Assembly: GCA_030446505.1 (NCBI GenBank)
Contig: JAUJND010000062.1
Span: forward strand, 1-33,417
Direction of reading: 5' to 3'
Origin: Chroococcidiopsidaceae cyanobacterium YX2bin18
GTDB taxonomy: Bacteria > Cyanobacteriota > Cyanobacteriia > Cyanobacteriales > Chroococcidiopsidaceae
Length of the DNA stretch: 33,417 nt
Shown here piece after piece: positions 20,700 to 30,500 of the stretch. The notes under the pieces are model-generated. The model was not told where the DNA came from and ran no database searches. It was given only the letters and a program-made list of their open reading frames with translations. Every line of letters begins with the position of its first letter. Position 1 is the first letter of the stretch. A program made the translations under genes and the position numbers.

Positions 20700-22352
20700 A
20701 CTTGCAGGTGAATACGAGTATCGATCCATCGCAGATTTACCAGGCTTAAACGCTCCATACGCAGACGCCGCCTTTGCTACAGCCGCTCTTATTACCGTAA
20801 TCTTCGCCATAGTTTTCTCTACTGTGGCGGCGATCGCGCACCCGCTCGGCAACTTCACCATTAACCACTTCGCCGCATTCAATCAGAACGTGAACGCATC
20901 GGCATTCACTATGTAGTTGATATGGCGGAAATCTCCACCTTCAAGAGTTGCAATTAACTGACACTGATGGAGATGGAAAGGCATCGAGAGCGGAACTCAG
21001 TGCTTACCTAGAGCGTGTGACTCCGCAGTACGCCGATGGCATCGTGCTTACTGGGGATGGCAACCAGATTACGCTTAAAATGATTGCGAAGAGGTGGGAC
21101 AACGCTGCCTGAGCAGGCGGTCTGCCAACATTGCGTGTGGAGTGTGACTTTGCAGGCGCAATGTCTACGGACAACTCAAGCACATCCCATCGTCTTAGTT
21201 TTGAGGACACAAATCATCGCGAGCGGCTTGGGTGGCGTGAAATCGTTGTCGCTCCTGTTGCCGGAGTTGCTGTTTTCAACAGCTCTGCGTTTGGTAATGC
21301 CGTGACCAATGAACTGCGGGCGTATCCGCAAGATATGCTCGCAGCGCCGCTTGATGAGCGTACAGCCCAGTTATCATGGACGACGGGAGCGGTTCCGGCT
21401 GACGCTGTGGCACTGCGTACGCGCGACGGTCACTCGGTAGCGCAGTCACGCGATCAACTTGCAGAATTAAATTGCAAGTTGAAGTTGACTCCCAAGTTGC
21501 GCTCCTCGGTTTGCCTGCTGCTGCCGCGCTTGGCGCTCTGCACGCGTTTTCCCCGGTCATGGCAAAACGGTTGTGGGAGCTACCCTTGTAGGTTCGCGGG
21601 GGCACGCCGCGTCATGCAGCCTTCCTGGGATTAACGGTCACACGCATACGCTAGGGAGTCTTGCGCTTGGTCTTGTAACGCTATTTGCGTCGCAGTACGT
21701 TGTTCCTGATCGCTTGTTTCCCTATCCTGAGTTTTGTATCCGGTGGGATTGTGGCGGCAATCGGTTTCAGCCTCTTTTGTGCGTCGTCTATATGCAGCGC
21801 CGCAAGGCTAGAGTACACGAGCACACACATGACCACATTCATCACGACGATCACGCACACGAGCATTCGCACCCACAATCATGTTCATGGGCATCCACAC
21901 GAGCATTCACATGGCGGACGCTCGCACTCACACCTACCGCCAGTGGTTTATGGTACTCCAGTCACTTGCGCGCAACCTCCTAGCGCTGGTATTTCCGGCG
22001 GATTGCTGCCTTGCCCCTCAGCACTCGTGGTTCTACTTTCGGCGATCGCACTGCACCGCGTTAGTTACGGTCTGTTGCTCGTCGTCGCTTTCAGCATCGG
22101 ATTGGCAGCAACACTTACCGCTATCGGACTAACATTCGTCTATGCAGGGAGTTTCGTGAAACGTTCGAGGTTAGGAGCGATTGACAATCCTTTTGTGCGC
22201 TTGCTGCCCGTTGTCGCGCCTTCGTAATTATGTGTATCGGTGCGTTTATCTGTTATGAGGCGATTACTCAAGTAGGGTTCACTGTTTACACGTTGCAGGC
22301 GGTTTTGAGCGTTGCCTTCAGATTCTGTGCCTATAAGAGCGGGGTAATGTAG
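20700..22352 (+). CDS. NicO-type nickel/cobalt transporter with EF-hand-like and His-rich segments (heavily frame broken)
   Basis: Pieces in successive frames rebuild an exported N-terminal domain plus a membrane transporter. After a hydrophobic signal (ALITVIFAIVFSTVAAIA) comes AHPLGNFTINHFAAFNQ, typical of bacterial NicO/HupE-like transporters with a periplasmic domain. DTDGDGKASRAELSAYLERV looks like an EF-hand loop. Later pieces are GGLPTLRVECDFAG, INGHTHTLGSLALGLVTLFA and a loop with about 18 His (21817-21930). The transporter core signature GGLLPCPSALVVLLSAIALH follows near 22000. The start is unresolved; no ATG occurs in the correct frame after the stop at 20668. At least eight one-base breaks occur, and the end is near 22352. 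Metal efflux or uptake across the cytoplasmic membrane is the likely role. The His-rich loop suggests Ni, Co or Zn binding. Confidence 0.65.
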
Positions 22353-22394
22353 CCCGTTGCTCTTGTTATGAAATAAATTACTTTGGGATTGGGC

Positions 22395-22833
22395 ATGGAT
22401 ATAGCATTTCTTGCAGTCATTAAGGGTCTTTTGCTGGTTTAATCGGAACTATTGTCATGACTCTGTCTCAAATGCTTGAGATGCAACTGACTGGACGGCA
22501 ACCTAGCACGGTTCCTGGACAAGCAGTCAGCAAGCTTTGTCCTTTCACCTAAGAACGAGCATGAGATGACTAGTTTATCTAATAAAGTTCATTGGAGTCA
22601 TGGCATAGCCCTTGGTGCAGTATTTGGACTTATCTCGCTTGCAAAAAGTTACTGGGGTTGCTACGATCGCCATATTTTTTGCACTGCTATGGATTGGAGA
22701 TGCTTTACTTTATGCAGCTTTGGATATTGCTCCCTTACCGTGGCACTGGAAGGCGAACGAGTTAATTACTGACTTATTCCATAAAGGCATATATGCGATC
22801 GCTACTGGCGTAACTTATCAACTCATTGCTTAG
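22395..22833 (+). CDS. Small membrane protein of unknown function (frame broken)
   Basis: From ATG 22395 the plus strand rebuilds about 145 residues in three frames. These are MDIAFLAVIKGLL, then GLIGTIVMTLSQMLEMQLTG with TVPGQAVSKL. The last part is SHGIALGAVFGLISLAK followed by VTGVATIAIFFALLWIGDAL and DLFHKGIYAIATGVTYQLIA. Three or four hydrophobic helices are evident. Frame changes lie near 22436, 22550 and 22645. I do not recognise the family. It follows the NicO transporter by about 40 bp on the same strand and could belong to the same unit, but its base composition is more like the host's. Confidence 0.5.
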
Positions 22834-22937
22834 ATTAAGAGTAATCATCCATTTTAGTCACCAGCGTAATCCACATCATCAGAATTTGTGGTGGAAACCC
22901 CGTCTTTAAAGACAGACCTGATATTTAAGCCAACACA

Positions 22938-22966
22938 CCTCACAAAACAACTGATATAATGTGAGG
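22938..22966 (+). promoter_or_regulatory. tnpB promoter region with inverted repeat over the -10 box
   Basis: TATAAT (22955-22960) lies only 7 bp upstream of the tnpB ATG. It is enclosed by CCTCAC (22938-22943) and GTGAGG (22961-22966), a 6-bp inverted repeat. The GAGG in the right arm is too close to the ATG for a normal ribosome site. The arrangement suggests a leaderless or very short-leader transcript that could be self-repressed. Confidence 0.35.
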
Positions 22967-22967
22967 C

Positions 22968-24155
22968 ATGGCACAACGCAGTTTCAAGTACCGATTCTAT
23001 CCAACGCAGTCGCAAGAAACCTTGCTTCGGCGAACGATGGGTTGTACTCGCCTTGTCTACAACCGCGCCTTGTCCGCCAGGACAGAAGCATGGTACGAGC
23101 GGCAAGAAAGGGTCGGGTACGTTGAAACTTCTGCAATGCTTACTGAATGGAAGAAGGAAGAAAGCCTCTACTTCTTGAACGAAGTTAGCTGTGTACCTTT
23201 GCAACAAGGATTGCGCCATCTTCAAAAGGCTTTTGCTAATTTCTTTGGAGGTCAAGCAAAATATCCAAACTTCAAAAAGAAGCACAACGGCGGCAGTGCT
23301 GAATTCACTAAGTCTGCCTTTAAGTTTCGTCAGGGGCAAATATTCCTTGCTAAATGCACTGAACCTCTGGCGATTCGGTGGAGCAGGCAGCTTCCAGTCG
23401 GTGCTGAACCATCCACTATTACGGTGAAGCTCTCGCCTTGTGGACGATGGACTGTTGCCTTGTTGGTGGATGTTGACCCAACGCCCTTGCCTAAGTCCCT
23501 AAATAGTATTGGGATTGATTTGGGCATCACCAGTCTGGTTGCATTGAGTACGGGCGAAAAAATTGTAAACCCTAAAAGCTTTAAGGCAAAACGAGCCAAA
23601 CTGCGTCGAGTACAGAAAGCGTTGAGCCGCAAGAAAAAGGGATCTAATAATCGTCAAAAAGCCCGTATTAAAGTGGCTAAAGTACATCAGGAAATTAGCG
23701 ATGCGCGACATGACTTTCTCCACAAGCTGACGACTCGATTGGTGCGTGAAAACCAAACGATTGCCGTTGAAGACTTGGCTGTGAAGAATATGGTTAAGAA
23801 CCGGAAACTTGCCCTCTCTATTAGCGATGCTAGCTGGGGAGAACTGGTTAGGCAGCTTGAGTATAAGTGCGGCTGGTATGGTCGCAGTTTTGTCAAGATA
23901 GACCGATGGTTCCCAAGTTCTAAGCGATGTGAGCATTGTGGTCACATTGTTGACAAGTTGCCGTTGGATATCAGGGAATGGAACTGCAATAGATGTAACA
24001 CAACCCATGACCGAGATGTCAACGCAGCACGTAATATACTCGCCGCAGGGCTTGCGGTGACAGTCTGTGGAGCGAACGTAAGACCTGACATCCATAAGGT
24101 TGAAGGGCAGTTGCGAAATACCCGAAAGGGAAATAAACAGAAACTCAAATCGTGA
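22968..24155 (+). CDS. tnpB: TnpB, RNA-guided nuclease of the IS605 family
   Basis: This intact 395-residue protein belongs to the ancestors of Cas12. Studied TnpB proteins use an RNA copied from the element's right end to cut DNA next to a short motif. The N-terminus FKYRFYPTQSQETLLRRTMG is the typical TnpB/OrfB start. RuvC catalytic residues are Asp184 (GIDLGITSLVAL), Glu268 (IAVEDLAVKNM) and Asp350 (HDRDVNAARNIL). A zinc finger is formed by Cys321, Cys324, Cys340 and Cys343 (CEHCG and CNRCN). All three catalytic acids and all four cysteines are present, so it should be active. It sits between the membrane protein gene and the NRPS, 132 bp before the NRPS start, and could have changed NRPS transcription when it landed. 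Confidence 0.93.
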   Translation: MAQRSFKYRFYPTQSQETLLRRTMGCTRLVYNRALSARTEAWYERQERVGYVETSAMLTEWKKEESLYFLNEVSCVPLQQGLRHLQKAFANFFGGQAKYPNFKKKHNGGSAEFTKSAFKFRQGQIFLAKCTEPLAIRWSRQLPVGAEPSTITVKLSPCGRWTVALLVDVDPTPLPKSLNSIGIDLGITSLVALSTGEKIVNPKSFKAKRAKLRRVQKALSRKKKGSNNRQKARIKVAKVHQEISDARHDFLHKLTTRLVRENQTIAVEDLAVKNMVKNRKLALSISDASWGELVRQLEYKCGWYGRSFVKIDRWFPSSKRCEHCGHIVDKLPLDIREWNCNRCNTTHDRDVNAARNILAAGLAVTVCGANVRPDIHKVEGQLRNTRKGNKQKLKS

Positions 24156-24197
24156 GGTTTGGGAATCCTCGTGCGTTTACGCCGAGGAGGATGTCAA
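24120..24197 (+). ncRNA. Candidate omega RNA (reRNA) scaffold at the tnpB right end
   Basis: In known IS605 systems the guide RNA spans the end of tnpB and the right end, and its guide is the flanking DNA. Here the right end has a stem CCTCG-T-GCG / CGC-CGAGG (24167-24187) with a one-base bulge and TTTA loop, then GGAGGATGTCAA. The guide would begin about 24198 (CTCTTTAACTTCTATCC). The 5' limit is a guess. Confidence 0.5.
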
Positions 24198-24287
24198 CTC
24201 TTTAACTTCTATCCGTCTAAATGTAGAGCAACTTAATCCTTTACCTCCGTTAAAAAGAATAAGTGAATTACGTCAGTAGATTCATTA

Positions 24288-27200
24288 ATGGCTTTAGTAA
24301 GATCAACCCATAACTCTGAAGAAGTCTTTGTCTTTCCTGCATCATTTGCCCAACAGCGGCTTTGGTTCCTTGATCAGTTATTTCCTGGTACTTCTTATAA
24401 TGTGCCTATTGCGATCCGTCTAACAGGTGTCCTCAATTTAGCTGCGCTAGAAGAGAGCTTCAACGAAATTGTACGTCGTCATGAAGTCTTGCGTACTACC
24501 TTCCACACAGTAGAGGGGCAACCTGTACAGGTAATTGCGCCATCCTTAAAAGTTTGCCTGCCGCTAATTAATTTACAGCAATTGCCTGTTACCGAACGAG
24601 AACTAGCTGCACAACAGTTAATCGTGCAGGAGACGCAGCAGCAATTTAACCTGGCACAAGAACCTTTGCTACGCCTGACACTACTGCAACTAAGCGAAGT
24701 GGAGTATGTGCTGGCGATTACTCTGCACCATATTGTCTTTGATGAGTGGTCGCAAGCACTACTGATTCAAGAACTAAGACTACTCTATACTGCTTTCAAT
24801 ACGGGCAAACCTTCTCCTTTGCCTGAACTGCCGATTCAATATGCTGATTTTGCCAATTGGCAGCGGCAGTGGTTACAGGGGGAAGTGCTGGAATTGCAAC
24901 TATCCTACTGGCGATCGCAGTTACAGAATTTGTCAGTAATGGAAATCCATCGCGATCGCCCTGATCAGCAAAGCTACCGAGGAGCTACTCAATTGCTAGA
25001 GTTGCCTGTTGATTTGTCTCAAGCGCTCTCAGCACTGAGTCAGCAAGAAGGTACAACGCTATTTATGACCTTACTCGCAGCTTTTCAAACATTACTGTAT
25101 CGCTACACAGGGCAAACAGATATAACCGTTGGATCGCCAATCGCTAATCGTAATCGGCGCGAAGTGGAAGGCTTGATTGGTTTTTTTACCAATAGTTTAG
25201 TTCTGCGAACAGATTTATCAGGCAATCCTACCTTTCGAGAGTTACTGGCTAGAGTGCAGCAGATGGCTGTAGCAGCCTATGCTCATCAAGATTTACCATT
25301 TGAGAAACTGGTAGAGGAATTGCATCCAGAACGCAGCCTGAATCGTAATCCCCTGTTTCAAACGGTGTTTGCACTTCAGAACGCACCAATGGAGCAGTTA
25401 GAGCTACCTGGGTTAACGCTCTCCCCTTATAAGCTAGAGACAACAACCACTCGATTTGACTTAGAGCTTTATTTGTGGGAGTGTTCGGAGAACTTCAGGA
25501 GTCTGTGGGGCGATGGGTGGCAGCAGTCAGAGGGATTACGGGGTGTTTTAGTGTATAGCACTGATTTATTTGAGCCACAGGCGATCGCCCGGATGCTTCA
25601 GCACTTTCAAACGCTGTTAGCTGGAGTAGTTGCCAATCCCGACACTCCTTTAGCAGATCTGCCGCTTTTGAGCGCAGCAGAGCAGCAGCAACTCTTAGTC
25701 TGGAATCAGACTGAGCGTGATTATCCAGCTTGCTGCATTCACCAATTGTTTGAAGCTCAGGTAGCACAAAACCCAAACGCGATCGCAGTCAGCTTTGGAG
25801 GGCGGCAATTTACTTACCAGGAATTAAATAGCGGCAGTAACCAATTGGCGCACTATTTGCAAAAACTGGGTGTAGGTTCGGAAATACTGGTAGGTATCTG
25901 CATGGAGCCTTCCCCAATGATGGTGGCTTCTTTGCTAGGTATCCTCAAAGCCGGAGGAGTTTACGTTCCTCTAGATCCAACCTATCCTCCAGAGCGATTG
26001 CGGTTCATGCTGGAAGATGCTCAAGTATCTGTGTTGTTGACACAGCAAGAGCTAGCTCCTCTTTTTAATCAAGGTTGGGAGGATCAACCAATCGTTGTTT
26101 GCTTAGAGAAGGATTGGGAGGCGATCGCGCTAGGTAGTGAGGAGAACCCCGTCAACAAGACAGCCTTAGATAACCTAGCATACGTCGTTTACACTTCTGG
26201 TTCAACCGGAACGCCAAAGGGTGTGGCAGTACCTCATCGCGCCGTGAATCGATTAGTATGCAACACCAACTACATCACCTGGGAACCTGGAGATAAAGTT
26301 GCTCAATGCTCCAGCATTTCATTTGATGCCGCAACCTTTGAAATTTGGGGCGCACTTCTAAATGGAGCGCAATTAGTTGGGATCAATCGAGAAGTTACGC
26401 TTTCCCCCCAAGACTTTGCTCAAGAGATTCAACAGCAAAAAATCAGCGTCCTATTTTTAACAACCGCTTTATTTAACCAGATGGCGCAGGAAGTGCCAGA
26501 CTCTTTTCGTTCACTGCGCTACTTGTTATTTGGTGGTGAAGCTGTTGACGTGAGGTGGGTACAAGCGGTGCTTCAGTACGGCGCACCTGAACATTTGCTG
26601 CACGTATATGGACCAACGGAAAATACCACCTTTAGTTCCTGGTATGAGGTGGAAGTAGCAGCAACATCAATTCCAATTGGGAAGGCGATCGCTAATACCC
26701 AAATTTATCTGTTAGATACTTACCTAAAACCCGTACCCATAGGCGTTACAGGAGAAATTTACCTCAGTGGGGATGGATTAGCACGCGGCTATTTAAATCG
26801 TCCTGATTTGACGCAAGAACGGTTTATTACCAATCCTTTTGAAAAATCAAAATTGGATCGTCTGTACAAAACTGGAGATCTCGCCCGTTATCTTGCCAAT
26901 GGAAATCTTGAATTTGTTGGTCGCAGTGATAATCAAGTAAAATTGCGCGGTTTTCGGATTGAATTGGGTGAGATTGAGGCGGTGTTAAACCAGCACCCAG
27001 AAGTGCGAGAAACTGTTGTTATGTTGCGGGAGGATCAGACGAGCGATCGCCGTTTAGTTGCTTACATCGTTCCTAATTCAGAGCAGAAACTAACGATTAG
27101 CAATTTGCGGAGTTTCCTGAAGACAAAGCTGCCAAATTACATGATACCTGCTGCGTTTGTAATATTAGAGGCGTTGCCGTTAACACCCAACGGTAAAATA

Positions 27201-27545
27201 GACCGTCAGGCACTTCCGCCACCGGATATTGCCAAAGTTGAATTACCAGAAGAGCGGCTACCGCAAACGTCAGCTGAAGCAGAGTTAGTGCAGATATGGT
27301 CTAAACTTTTAGGACAACAAGTAGGCATCAGCGACAATTTTTTTGAGTTGGGTGGACATTCACTGCTGGCTACGCAGTTAGTTTCCAGAATCCGCGATTA
27401 TTTTGGAGTACAAGTGCCACTCCGCACTCTATTTGAGACACCCACAATTATTGGGTTGGCGCAATATATTGCAGCAATAAGTAGAACCACCAAGGCTGAA
27501 ACCGAGACAAGCAGTTACCAAAATCGTGAGGAGGTGGAGTTTTGA
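24288..27545 (+). CDS. Nonribosomal peptide synthetase, C-A-PCP module
   Basis: This intact 1085-residue NRPS has one full elongation module. The condensation domain (about residues 12-450) has [12 protein letters not shown] and the active-site motif HHIVFDEWS at residue 147, with Glu where Gly is usual after the Asp. The adenylation domain (about 470-975) has YVVYTSGSTGTPKGVAVPHR, FGGEAVDVRW, VYGPTENTTF and TGDLARYLANGNLEFVGRSD, and ends [15 protein letters not shown]. The carrier domain has [16 protein letters not shown] with the phosphopantetheine Ser. Hand-read specificity residues D-A-F-F-L-G-V-T-F resemble branched-chain (Ile/Val-type) pockets. The C-terminus is short and acidic (QNREEVEF), a likely docking tail for the next protein. 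A leading C domain means it expects an acyl or peptidyl donor. No good ribosome site precedes ATG 24288. Confidence 0.93.
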   Translation: MALVRSTHNSEEVFVFPASFAQQRLWFLDQLFPGTSYNVPIAIRLTGVLNLAALEESFNEIVRRHEVLRTTFHTVEGQPVQVIAPSLKVCLPLINLQQLPVTERELAAQQLIVQETQQQFNLAQEPLLRLTLLQLSEVEYVLAITLHHIVFDEWSQALLIQELRLLYTAFNTGKPSPLPELPIQYADFANWQRQWLQGEVLELQLSYWRSQLQNLSVMEIHRDRPDQQSYRGATQLLELPVDLSQALSALSQQEGTTLFMTLLAAFQTLLYRYTGQTDITVGSPIANRNRREVEGLIGFFTNSLVLRTDLSGNPTFRELLARVQQMAVAAYAHQDLPFEKLVEELHPERSLNRNPLFQTVFALQNAPMEQLELPGLTLSPYKLETTTTRFDLELYLWECSENFRSLWGDGWQQSEGLRGVLVYSTDLFEPQAIARMLQHFQTLLAGVVANPDTPLADLPLLSAAEQQQLLVWNQTERDYPACCIHQLFEAQVAQNPNAIAVSFGGRQFTYQELNSGSNQLAHYLQKLGVGSEILVGICMEPSPMMVASLLGILKAGGVYVPLDPTYPPERLRFMLEDAQVSVLLTQQELAPLFNQGWEDQPIVVCLEKDWEAIALGSEENPVNKTALDNLAYVVYTSGSTGTPKGVAVPHRAVNRLVCNTNYITWEPGDKVAQCSSISFDAATFEIWGALLNGAQLVGINREVTLSPQDFAQEIQQQKISVLFLTTALFNQMAQEVPDSFRSLRYLLFGGEAVDVRWVQAVLQYGAPEHLLHVYGPTENTTFSSWYEVEVAATSIPIGKAIANTQIYLLDTYLKPVPIGVTGEIYLSGDGLARGYLNRPDLTQERFITNPFEKSKLDRLYKTGDLARYLANGNLEFVGRSDNQVKLRGFRIELGEIEAVLNQHPEVRETVVMLREDQTSDRRLVAYIVPNSEQKLTISNLRSFLKTKLPNYMIPAAFVILEALPLTPNGKIDRQALPPPDIAKVELPEERLPQTSAEAELVQIWSKLLGQQVGISDNFFELGGHSLLATQLVSRIRDYFGVQVPLRTLFETPTIIGLAQYIAAISRTTKAETETSSYQNREEVEF
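27528..27544 (+). promoter_or_regulatory. Ribosome binding site that sets a TTG start for the second NRPS
   Basis: GAGGAGGT (27528-27535), a strong anti-16S match, lies 6 nt before TTG 27542, whose bases overlap the TGA stop (27543-27545) of the first NRPS gene. It supports the TTG start and translational coupling of the two synthetases. Confidence 0.7.
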
Positions 27546-30500
27546 CAACTGTTGAATTCCTCGCTTACCTGCGCGATCTAAATATTCAAGTTTACGTTGA
27601 AGGATTCAAGTTGCGCTGCAATGCACCTGTCGGTGTGTTAACCCCCCAGTTACGTGCAGAGATTAATAAGCACAAATCTGAGTTAATCGCCCTGTTGCAA
27701 CAGGCATCACAGTTCAACCAAGGTTCTCTCCAGCTGAAAAGAGTGCCACGCGACAGCGTATTACCGCTGTCATTTGCTCAGCAGAGATTGTGGTTTTTAG
27801 AGCAGTTAGTACCTGGAAATCCCTTCTACAATATCCCAGCAGCTATTCGCCTTACAGGTCAGCTTGACTTTACGGCTTTGCAACAGGCATTTAATGCGAT
27901 CGCTCAACGTCATGAAGCTTTGCGTACCAACTTCGCTAAGGTAGATGGAGAACCTGCTCAAATCATTTCTAGTAACGTCAATATATCTCTGCCTATTGTT
28001 GATTTGCAGCATTTACCTTTTATAGAGCGACAAGTGGTAGCAGGGCAAATCGCAACTGAGGAATCCCAGCGCCCTTTTAATCTAGCCAATGATCTGCTGC
28101 TACGAGTGAAGTTGTTGCAGTTAGATGAGACTGAATATGTTCTTGTGCTAAATCTGCACCACATTGTTGCAGATGGTTGGTCATTAGGTGTGCTGATTCG
28201 AGAACTGAGCGCACTTTACACTGCTTTTAGTACCAATCAATCATCTCCCTTACCAGAACTGCCGATCCAGTATGCTGATTTTGCCCATTGGCAACGGCAG
28301 TGGTTGCAAGGGGGAGCTTTAGAGTCACAACTGTCTTACTGGCGATCGCATTTAGCCGATCTTCCTCTTTTAAATCTTCCTACTGACAGAACCCGTCCTG
28401 CTGTCCAAACCTACCGAGGTGCAACCCAGAATTTAGAGTTATCAAATTTAACGCCCCTAGAAGCTCTAAGTCAGCAAGAAGGTGTGACTTTGTTTATGAC
28501 GCTGCTGGCAGCATTTCAAACTTTGTTGCACCGCTACACAGGGCAGGGAGATATTGTAGTTGGATCGCCGATTGCCAACCGTAATCACAGTGAACTAGAG
28601 CCATTAATTGGCTTTTTTGTCAATAGTTTGGTACTGCGTGTGGATCTCTCAGATAACCCTACTTTTAGGGAACTTTTAGGACGAGTACGAGAGATAACTC
28701 TAGCAGCCTACGACCATCAGGACTTGCCCTTTGAGAAGTTGGTAGAGGAGTTGCACCCAGAGCGCGACTTAAGCCGTAACCCATTGTTTCAGGTCGTCTT
28801 TGCCCTCCAGAATGCTCCGATGCAACCCTTGGAGTTACCTGGATTGACACTAAATCCCCTCAAGTTTGATGTCAACACCACGCGGTTTGATTTGGAGTTG
28901 CATTTGTGGGAGCAAGGGCATGGATTGAGCGGCTTGTGGGAGGAAATGTCGGAGGGACTCAGCGGCTTTGTAACACAATACCGATTTATTTGATGCGTCT
29001 ACAATTGCCCGGATGTTCCAGCACTTTCAAACGTTATTAGAAGGTGTGGTTGCCAATCCGATACCCGCATTGCAGATTTACCCTTACTAAGTGCAGCAGA
29101 ACGCCATCAACTATTGGTGGAATGGAATCAAACCCAGCGCAACTATTCAGATAATCTATGTCATCAAATATTTGCAGAACACGCAGCACAAACACCCGAT
29201 GCTATTGCCGTTGCCTTTGCAGACGAGCAACTAACTTATCAAGAATTAGATCAACACGCTAACCAACTGGCAGATTATTTGCAGCAATTAGGCGTTACTC
29301 CTGAAGTTTTAGTAGGGATTTGCGTTGAACGCTCGCTAGAAATGGTTGTGGCTATACTGGGCATTTGGAAGGCAGGCGGAGCTTATGTACCCCTCGATCC
29401 TAATTATCCGCCGCGATCGCCTCAAGTTCATTCTGTCCGATACTCAGAAGTAGCGGTCGTTTTAACTCAAAATCCTTAGTCCTCCTTTTTAAAGAAGAAC
29501 CGGAATTTGTAAATCCAAAACTAATCTGCCTAGATACTGACTGAAACCATTGCCACTCACAGCCGCGAAACTCCTACTAACACAACGGCAGATAATCAGC
29601 TTGTAATTTATACCTCTGGTTCGACTGGAAAACCGAAAGGCGTTTAATAGAGCATCGAGGACTTTGTAACGTAGTTGAAGCTCAAGTTCAAGTATTTAAC
29701 CTGCAACCAGAAAATCGCATTCTGCAATTTGGTTCTAAGTTTTGATGCGTCCATCTTCGAGATGCTGCTAGCCATTTGAGTTGGGGCTGGCAGCACACAT
29801 TCCTCCCAAAATAGCTCGTTTACCTGGAACTGAATTAGTACAATTCTTGCAATCTAAAGCGATCGCTACTGCTATTCTTCCCCCTGCTGTTTTGGCAGTT
29901 TTTACCCAGCAACAGAACTGCCCAATCTCCAAACAGTTGTGCTGGCGGTGAAACTGTTAAGCGCGAGATTGTGCAGCAATGGGGTGTAGATCGTTACTTT
30001 TTCAATGCTTACGGACCAACAGAATCAACAATCTGGGCAACCGTTGCCAGAGTTAATGCCCCTTTAAGATCACAATTACACCAAGCCATCCATTGGTCGT
30101 CCCGTTGCTAATACTCAAATTTACCTTCCTAGATGCTCACCTCCAGCCTGTGCCGATTGGGGTAATTGGTGAAGTTTACATTGCTGGTGATGGACTGGCG
30201 CGGGGCTATTTAAATCGTCCTGACTTAACAGTGAAAAGACGGTTTATTCCCAACCTTTGAGCAAAAGCCTCACAATCTAAAATTAAATCGTCTGTATAAA
30301 ACTGGTGATCTCGCCACTATCTGACCGATGGAAATATTGAATTTGTTGGTCGCATTGACGATCAGGTGAAGATTCGGGGCTTTCGGATTGAGTTAGGTGA
30401 GATTGAAGCATTGTTAGATCAACATCCAATGGTACAAGAGGCTGTGGCGATCGCTCACGAGAATGCATCTACAGATAAGCGCATAATTGCTTACATCGTA

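Larger units (their letters stand above)
22870..24197 (+). mobile_element. IS605-family (IS1341-type) element carrying only tnpB
   Basis: A stand-alone tnpB with no tnpA gene is flanked by characteristic ends. On the left is the 12-nt palindrome GTCTTTAAAGAC (22902-22913). On the right is a stem-loop (24167-24187) followed by GGAGGATGTCAA, ending about 24197. The left border is only approximate. Without TnpA such elements rely on a transposase supplied elsewhere. Confidence 0.7.

Noticed and set aside
22854-23339. Minus-strand reading frame of 161 codons opposite tnpB
   Set aside because: It overlaps the well-supported tnpB coding sequence and has no family motif; it is an antisense shadow.
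24198-24278. Stop-free stretch between the tnpB right end and the NRPS start, with codons reading SIRLNVEQLNPLPPLKRISE
   Set aside because: It is under 30 codons, has no start and ends in TAG before the NRPS. It might be the tail of a gene cut by the element, but I recognise no family, so I do not call it a gene.
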